Of a DNA stretch of 64,000 bases, positions 60,921-64,000 are shown piece by piece; position 1 is the stretch's first letter, and each line of letters opens with the position of its first letter. The notes beneath the pieces were generated by a model that was not told the origin of the DNA, did not search any database, and was given only the letters and a program-made list of their open reading frames with translations. Source of the DNA: Dyella jiangningensis (lineage in GTDB: Bacteria; Pseudomonadota; Gammaproteobacteria; Xanthomonadales; Rhodanobacteraceae). The stretch lies in contig NZ_NFZS01000001.1 of NCBI RefSeq assembly GCF_003264855.1, positions 1,674,001-1,738,000 of the forward strand, in the 5' to 3' direction. Made by a program: the position numbers and the translations under genes.

Positions 60921-61244
60921 ATGCCCTGGATCTATCTTGCCCTTGCCGGACTGCTGGAAGTGGTCTGGGCCGTGGGGCTCAAGTACACCGAAGGTTTCAG
61001 CCGGTTATGGCCCAGCGTGGTCACGGTATCCGCAATGACGGCCAGCATCATCCTGCTGGCGATGGCGGTGAAGACGCTGCCGATCGGTACGGCTTATGCG
61101 ATCTGGACCGGCATCGGCGCGGTGGGCGCGGTGTTGCTCGGCATCGTGCTGTTTGGCGATTCGGCGTCGCCGTTGCGGTTGGTGTGCGTTGGGCTGGTGG
61201 TGGTGGGGATGGTGGGGTTGAAGCTAACGAGTGGCGTGCAGTGA
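60921..61244 (+). CDS. gdx: Guanidinium exporter (SMR family)
   Basis: This 107-aa protein has the four-helix small multidrug resistance pattern and closely follows the Gdx/SugE branch: [33 protein letters not shown], and [20 protein letters not shown]. The conserved membrane glutamate is in the first helix (LLEVVW). Gdx pumps guanidinium out in exchange for protons. The start at 60921 is set by AGAGGAG. The riboswitch directly upstream supports guanidine control. Confidence 0.95.
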   Translation: MPWIYLALAGLLEVVWAVGLKYTEGFSRLWPSVVTVSAMTASIILLAMAVKTLPIGTAYAIWTGIGAVGAVLLGIVLFGDSASPLRLVCVGLVVVGMVGLKLTSGVQ

Positions 61245-61363
61245 CGACTGCGGCAAGTCCGTAGCTTCTGCCAACCCTTCTCCCGTGGAGGGAGGGGCTA
61301 TCGCGTTATCCATGTGGAGAGGTCTTTCTCCCTTCGGCGACCCGAAGGGAGTCGCGTGGGAGA
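61245..61363. other. Repeat-derived spacer after gdx
   Basis: No gene is supported in the 598-bp gap between gdx and phoU. This part carries hairpin-forming GC-rich repeat sequence (CCCTTCGGCGACCCGAAGGG) that introduces the 173-bp tandem array. Confidence 0.5.
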
Positions 61364-61835
61364 GAAGGTGCCGGTCCCACGGGGACTCTCTTCGGTCGCA
61401 GGCGGATGAGGGTACGGGCGGAGCGAGAGATGAAAGGCTGCGCAAGCCCCGCACCCTCTCCCCGACCCCTCTCCCGACGGGAGAGGGGCTCAGCATTGCC
61501 CTAGTCTTGAACGAAGGAGCCCTTCTCCCGACGGGAGAAGGTGCCGGTCCCACGGGGACTCTCTTCGGTCGCAGGCGGATGAGGGTACGGGCGGAGCGAG
61601 AGATGAAAGGCTGCGCAAGCCCCGCACCCTCTCCCCGACCCCTCTCCCGACGGGAGAGGGGCTCAGCATTGCCCTAGTCTTGAACGAAGGAGCCCTTCTC
61701 CCGACGGGAGAAGGTGCCGGTCCCACGGGGACTCTCTTCGGTCGCAGGCGGATGAGGGTACGAGCGGAGCGAAAGGTGAAGGGCTACGCAGGCCCCGCAC
61801 CCTCACCCCAACCCCTCTCCCGCAGGGAGAGGGGC
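61364..61835 (+). repeat. 173-bp tandem repeat array, about 2.7 copies
   Basis: Units begin GAAGGTGCCGGTCCCACGG at 61364, 61537 and 61710, exactly 173 bp apart. Copies one and two appear identical. Copy three diverges after GCGGATGAGGGTACG and is cut short. Each unit contains CTCTCCCGACGGGAGAG and GAAGGAGCCCTTC-type hairpins. An inverted related unit lies at 25.7 kb. Confidence 0.9.
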
Positions 61836-61842
61836 TAAAGGT

Positions 61843-62574
61843 TCAATCCTTGTTGCCCAGCTTGGTCAGCTCGGGGTTCGAAGTGAAGTCGCGCTTGGCA
61901 CGCTGTGCGGTGAGCGGTTCGCCATTCACCTGGTACCAGATGCTCTCGGCGATGTTGGTCGCGTGGTCGCCGATGCGCTCGATGTTCTTGGCCATGAACA
62001 GCAAATGTGTGCACGGCGTGATGTTGCGCGGGTCTTCCATCATGTAGGTGAGCAGCTGGCGGAAGTAGCCGGTATAGGCTTCGTCCAGCTCGGCGTCGTC
62101 CTTCCATACCTGGTAGGCGTGCTCGGCGTCGCGGTCGCGGTAGGCGACCAGCACGTCGCGCACTTCCTGCGCGGCTAGTTCGGCGAGATAGCCCAGGCCG
62201 CTGGTCGGGCTCACCGGCGCCACCATCGACAGCGGAATGGAACGCTTGGCCACGTTGGCGGCGTAGTCGCCGATACGCTCGATATCGGCCGCGATGCGCA
62301 GGGCCGCGAACACGTTGCGCAGGTCGCCGGCGATCGGCGCGCGCAGCGCCAGCAGGCGGACCACGTCGTGGCTGATTTCCTGCTCCAGCAGGTCGATGGC
62401 GTCGTCGTTGTTGACCACGTGCTGGGCGGCGCGCTCGTCGCGGCGGTCGATCACGTCGATGGCCGCTTCCAGCTGGCTCACCGCAAGCTCGCCCATGCGA
62501 ACGATTTCGCCGGTGAGGCGGGTCAGCTCGTCGTCGTAGCTCTTGATGATGTGTTCTTTGCTGCTGCCGCTCAT
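61843..62574 (-). CDS. phoU: Phosphate regulon protein PhoU
   Basis: PhoU links the PstSCAB phosphate transporter to the PhoR sensor and dampens uptake. The 243-aa protein shows the two PhoU helical repeats: RIAADIERIGDYAANVAKRS and AKNIERIGDHATNIAESIWY, each with the E/DxxxD metal-binding pattern. The start at 62574 (MSGSSKEHIIKSYDDEL) is canonical. It lies 86 bp after pstB on the same strand, with a small GC-rich repeat in between. Confidence 0.96.
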   Translation of the reverse strand: MSGSSKEHIIKSYDDELTRLTGEIVRMGELAVSQLEAAIDVIDRRDERAAQHVVNNDDAIDLLEQEISHDVVRLLALRAPIAGDLRNVFAALRIAADIERIGDYAANVAKRSIPLSMVAPVSPTSGLGYLAELAAQEVRDVLVAYRDRDAEHAYQVWKDDAELDEAYTGYFRQLLTYMMEDPRNITPCTHLLFMAKNIERIGDHATNIAESIWYQVNGEPLTAQRAKRDFTSNPELTKLGNKD

Positions 62575-62609
62575 GGGGTATTCCCTATCAGTGGAGGGTG
62601 AGGCGGCGT

Positions 62610-62652
62610 GGCCCCTCACCCCAACCCTCTCCCCGGACGGGAGAGGGAGTGG
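62610..62652. repeat. Short CCCTCTCCC-type hairpin repeat
   Basis: CCCCTCACCCCAACCCTCTC followed by CCCGGACGGGAGAGGG between pstB and phoU. It is a short relative of the repeats at 3.7, 25.7 and 61.4 kb and may mark or stabilise the transcript between the two genes. Confidence 0.6.
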
Positions 62653-62660
62653 CGTTCTGG

Positions 62661-63476
62661 TTAGCCGAAGCGGCCGGTAATGTAGTCTTCCGTCTGCTTC
62701 TTGCCCGGCTTGGTGAAGATCTGTTCGGTGCGGTCGAATTCGATCAGCTCGCCCAGGTACATGAAGGCGGTGAGGTCCGAACAGCGGGCCGCCTGCTGCA
62801 TGTTGTGGGTGACGATGACGATGGTGTACTCGTTCTTGAGCTCTTCCACCAGTTGCTCGATGCGGCCGGTGGCGATCGGGTCCAGCGCCGAGGTCGGCTC
62901 GTCCAGCAGCAGCACTTCGGGTTTCAGTGCGATGCCGCGGGCGATACACAGGCGCTGCTGCTGGCCGCCGGAGAGGCCGAGCGCGCTCTGCTTGAGCTTG
63001 TCCTTCACCTCGTCCCACAGCGCGGCACTGCGCAGCGCCTGCTCGACGCGGATATCCATGTCGGCGCGCGAGAGCTTTTCGTGATGGCGGATGCCGTAGG
63101 CCACGTTCTCGAAGATGGTCATCGGGAACGGCGTCGGCTTCTGGAACACCATGCCGACCTTGCTGCGCAGGCGATTCATGGAATAGCTGGTGTCGAGGAT
63201 GTTCTCGCCGTCCAGCACGATCTCGCCCTTGGCTTCCAGCTTGGGGTAGATCGCATAGATGCGGTTGAAGATGCGCAGCAGGGTGGACTTGCCGCAGCCG
63301 GACGGGCCGATGATGGCCGTCACCTTCTTCTCCGGGATGTCCATGCTGATGCCTTTCAGCGCATGGAAGCCGTTGTAGTAGAAGTGCAGGTCGCGCACCT
63401 TGATCTTGGTGGGCGCGATGGGGGCAGGCGTGGCCGCGGACTGCGGGTGGATGCCGGCGGCGGCGGACTCAGTCAT
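62661..63476 (-). CDS. pstB: Phosphate ABC transporter ATP-binding protein
   Basis: PstB powers high-affinity phosphate uptake. The 271-aa protein starts at 63476 ([11 protein letters not shown]) and has Walker [10 protein letters not shown], the PstB-specific [20 protein letters not shown], the signature LSGGQQQR and Walker [16 protein letters not shown]. Its start overlaps the pstA stop by 8 bp. PstA, PstB and PhoU are therefore one transcript unit. Confidence 0.97.
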   Translation of the reverse strand: MTESAAAGIHPQSAATPAPIAPTKIKVRDLHFYYNGFHALKGISMDIPEKKVTAIIGPSGCGKSTLLRIFNRIYAIYPKLEAKGEIVLDGENILDTSYSMNRLRSKVGMVFQKPTPFPMTIFENVAYGIRHHEKLSRADMDIRVEQALRSAALWDEVKDKLKQSALGLSGGQQQRLCIARGIALKPEVLLLDEPTSALDPIATGRIEQLVEELKNEYTIVIVTHNMQQAARCSDLTAFMYLGELIEFDRTEQIFTKPGKKQTEDYITGRFG

Positions 63477-64000
63477 GGGACACCTTGGAGCGTGAAAGGA
63501 CCAGACGGGAAGCAAGGCTCAGCAGCAGCACGAACATGGTGAGCACGAACGCGCCGGCCCAGGCAATGGCGTGCATCGCTTCGCCCGGGTCGTTGGCGTA
63601 CTGATAGATCACCTGGGGCAGGCTGGACATCTTGTCCATCGGGTTGAAGGTCATGTAGTTGTTGCCGAACGCAGTGAACAGCAGCGGTGCGGTTTCGCCG
63701 CTGATGCGCGCGAGTGCGAGCAGCACGCCGGTGATGATGCCCGAGCGCGCCGAGCGCATCAGGATCTGCGTGGTGAGCTTCCATTGCGGAATGCCCAGCG
63801 ACAACGAGGCTTCGCGCAGCGTGGAAGGCACCAGACGCAGCATTTCATCGGTGGTGCGCACGATCACCGGCAGGGCGATCAGCGCCAGCGCCACGCCGCC
63901 GGCCAGGCCGGAGAAGGTGGTGTTGCCGGAAGTGAGCGCCGTGGTCGGCAGCACGATGATGGTGTAGACGAACAGGCCCAGCACGATCGACGGCGCCGAC
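63469..64000 (-). CDS. pstA: Phosphate ABC transporter permease PstA (5' end outside window)
   Basis: Only the C-terminal 177 or so residues are present; the reading frame runs off the window edge. The visible part starts [20 protein letters not shown] and contains the permease loop [39 protein letters not shown] and several membrane helices, and ends SRSKVSHD. The stop overlaps pstB by 8 bp. Confidence 0.93.
   Translation of the reverse strand, partial: SAPSIVLGLFVYTIIVLPTTALTSGNTTFSGLAGGVALALIALPVIVRTTDEMLRLVPSTLREASLSLGIPQWKLTTQILMRSARSGIITGVLLALARISGETAPLLFTAFGNNYMTFNPMDKMSSLPQVIYQYANDPGEAMHAIAWAGAFVLTMFVLLLSLASRLVLSRSKVSHD

Noticed and set aside
61231-61726. Small open frames inside the 173-bp repeats
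   Set aside because: They repeat with the array, contain no domain, and arise from the hairpin-rich repeat sequence.
61364-61835. CRISPR array
   Set aside because: The whole 173-bp unit is repeated with no variable spacers, and no cas gene is nearby.

Overview
The window is GC-rich chromosomal DNA from a gammaproteobacterium, most likely Xanthomonadales and probably the Rhodanobacteraceae (Dyella/Rhodanobacter/Luteibacter-like). This rests on the miaA-hfq-hflX-hflK-hflC-DUF2065-purA order, an S46 dipeptidyl peptidase, tandem OmpA proteins with thrombospondin-type linkers, and intergenic GTAGGAGCGCACCCAGTGCGCGA repeats. I ran no database search, so the taxonomy is inference. No prophage, insertion sequence, integrase or CRISPR array was seen. 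Genes are dense and mostly intact. Two small genes are clearly broken: a GYD-domain gene near 32.8 kb and a response-regulator fragment near 56.5 kb.

Layout. 0-3.6 kb: two tandem OmpA-like porins and a pseudouridine synthase. 3.6-10.5 kb, minus strand: tdh, a giant AsmA-like DUF748 protein and kbl, so the two enzymes of threonine-to-glycine conversion flank an envelope gene. 10.6-16 kb: secreted or periplasmic proteins (a six-hairpin glycosidase-like protein, an S46 peptidase, a Tat-type beta-carbonic anhydrase). 16-22.8 kb: the miaA-hfq-hflX-hflKC-purA housekeeping cluster. 23-28.3 kb: a secreted M1 aminopeptidase, a disordered hypothetical protein and a chitin-binding GH18 chitinase with two LacI-type palindromes upstream. 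28.9-32 kb: gcvP behind a tandem glycine riboswitch.

33-56.3 kb is a molybdenum region. It holds periplasmic nitrate reductase (napEDABC), a small secreted molybdopterin-oxidoreductase-like protein, an NAD-dependent formate dehydrogenase operon (OFA transporter-fdsG-fdsB-fdsA-fdhD-fdsD), and a divergent run of overlapping genes for molybdate uptake and cofactor synthesis (moeA, a DUF7009-like gene, modA, modB, modC, a second moeA, moaA, moaC, mobA-like, moaD, and a moaE-moeB-rhodanese fusion). The uptake and cofactor genes supply what NapA and FdsA need.

56.9-64 kb: tRNA-Leu(CAG), rnr-rlmB-membrane protein, a guanidinium exporter (gdx) behind a guanidine-II (mini-ykkC) riboswitch, a 173-bp tandem repeat, and the phosphate genes phoU-pstB-pstA (cut by the window edge).

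The items most worth following up are the MoaE-MoeB-rhodanese fusion with its histidine-rich linker, the two MoeA paralogues without MogA/MoaB, the structured ompA leader with a c-di-GMP-I-like core, the palindromes ahead of the chitinase, and the repeat families.
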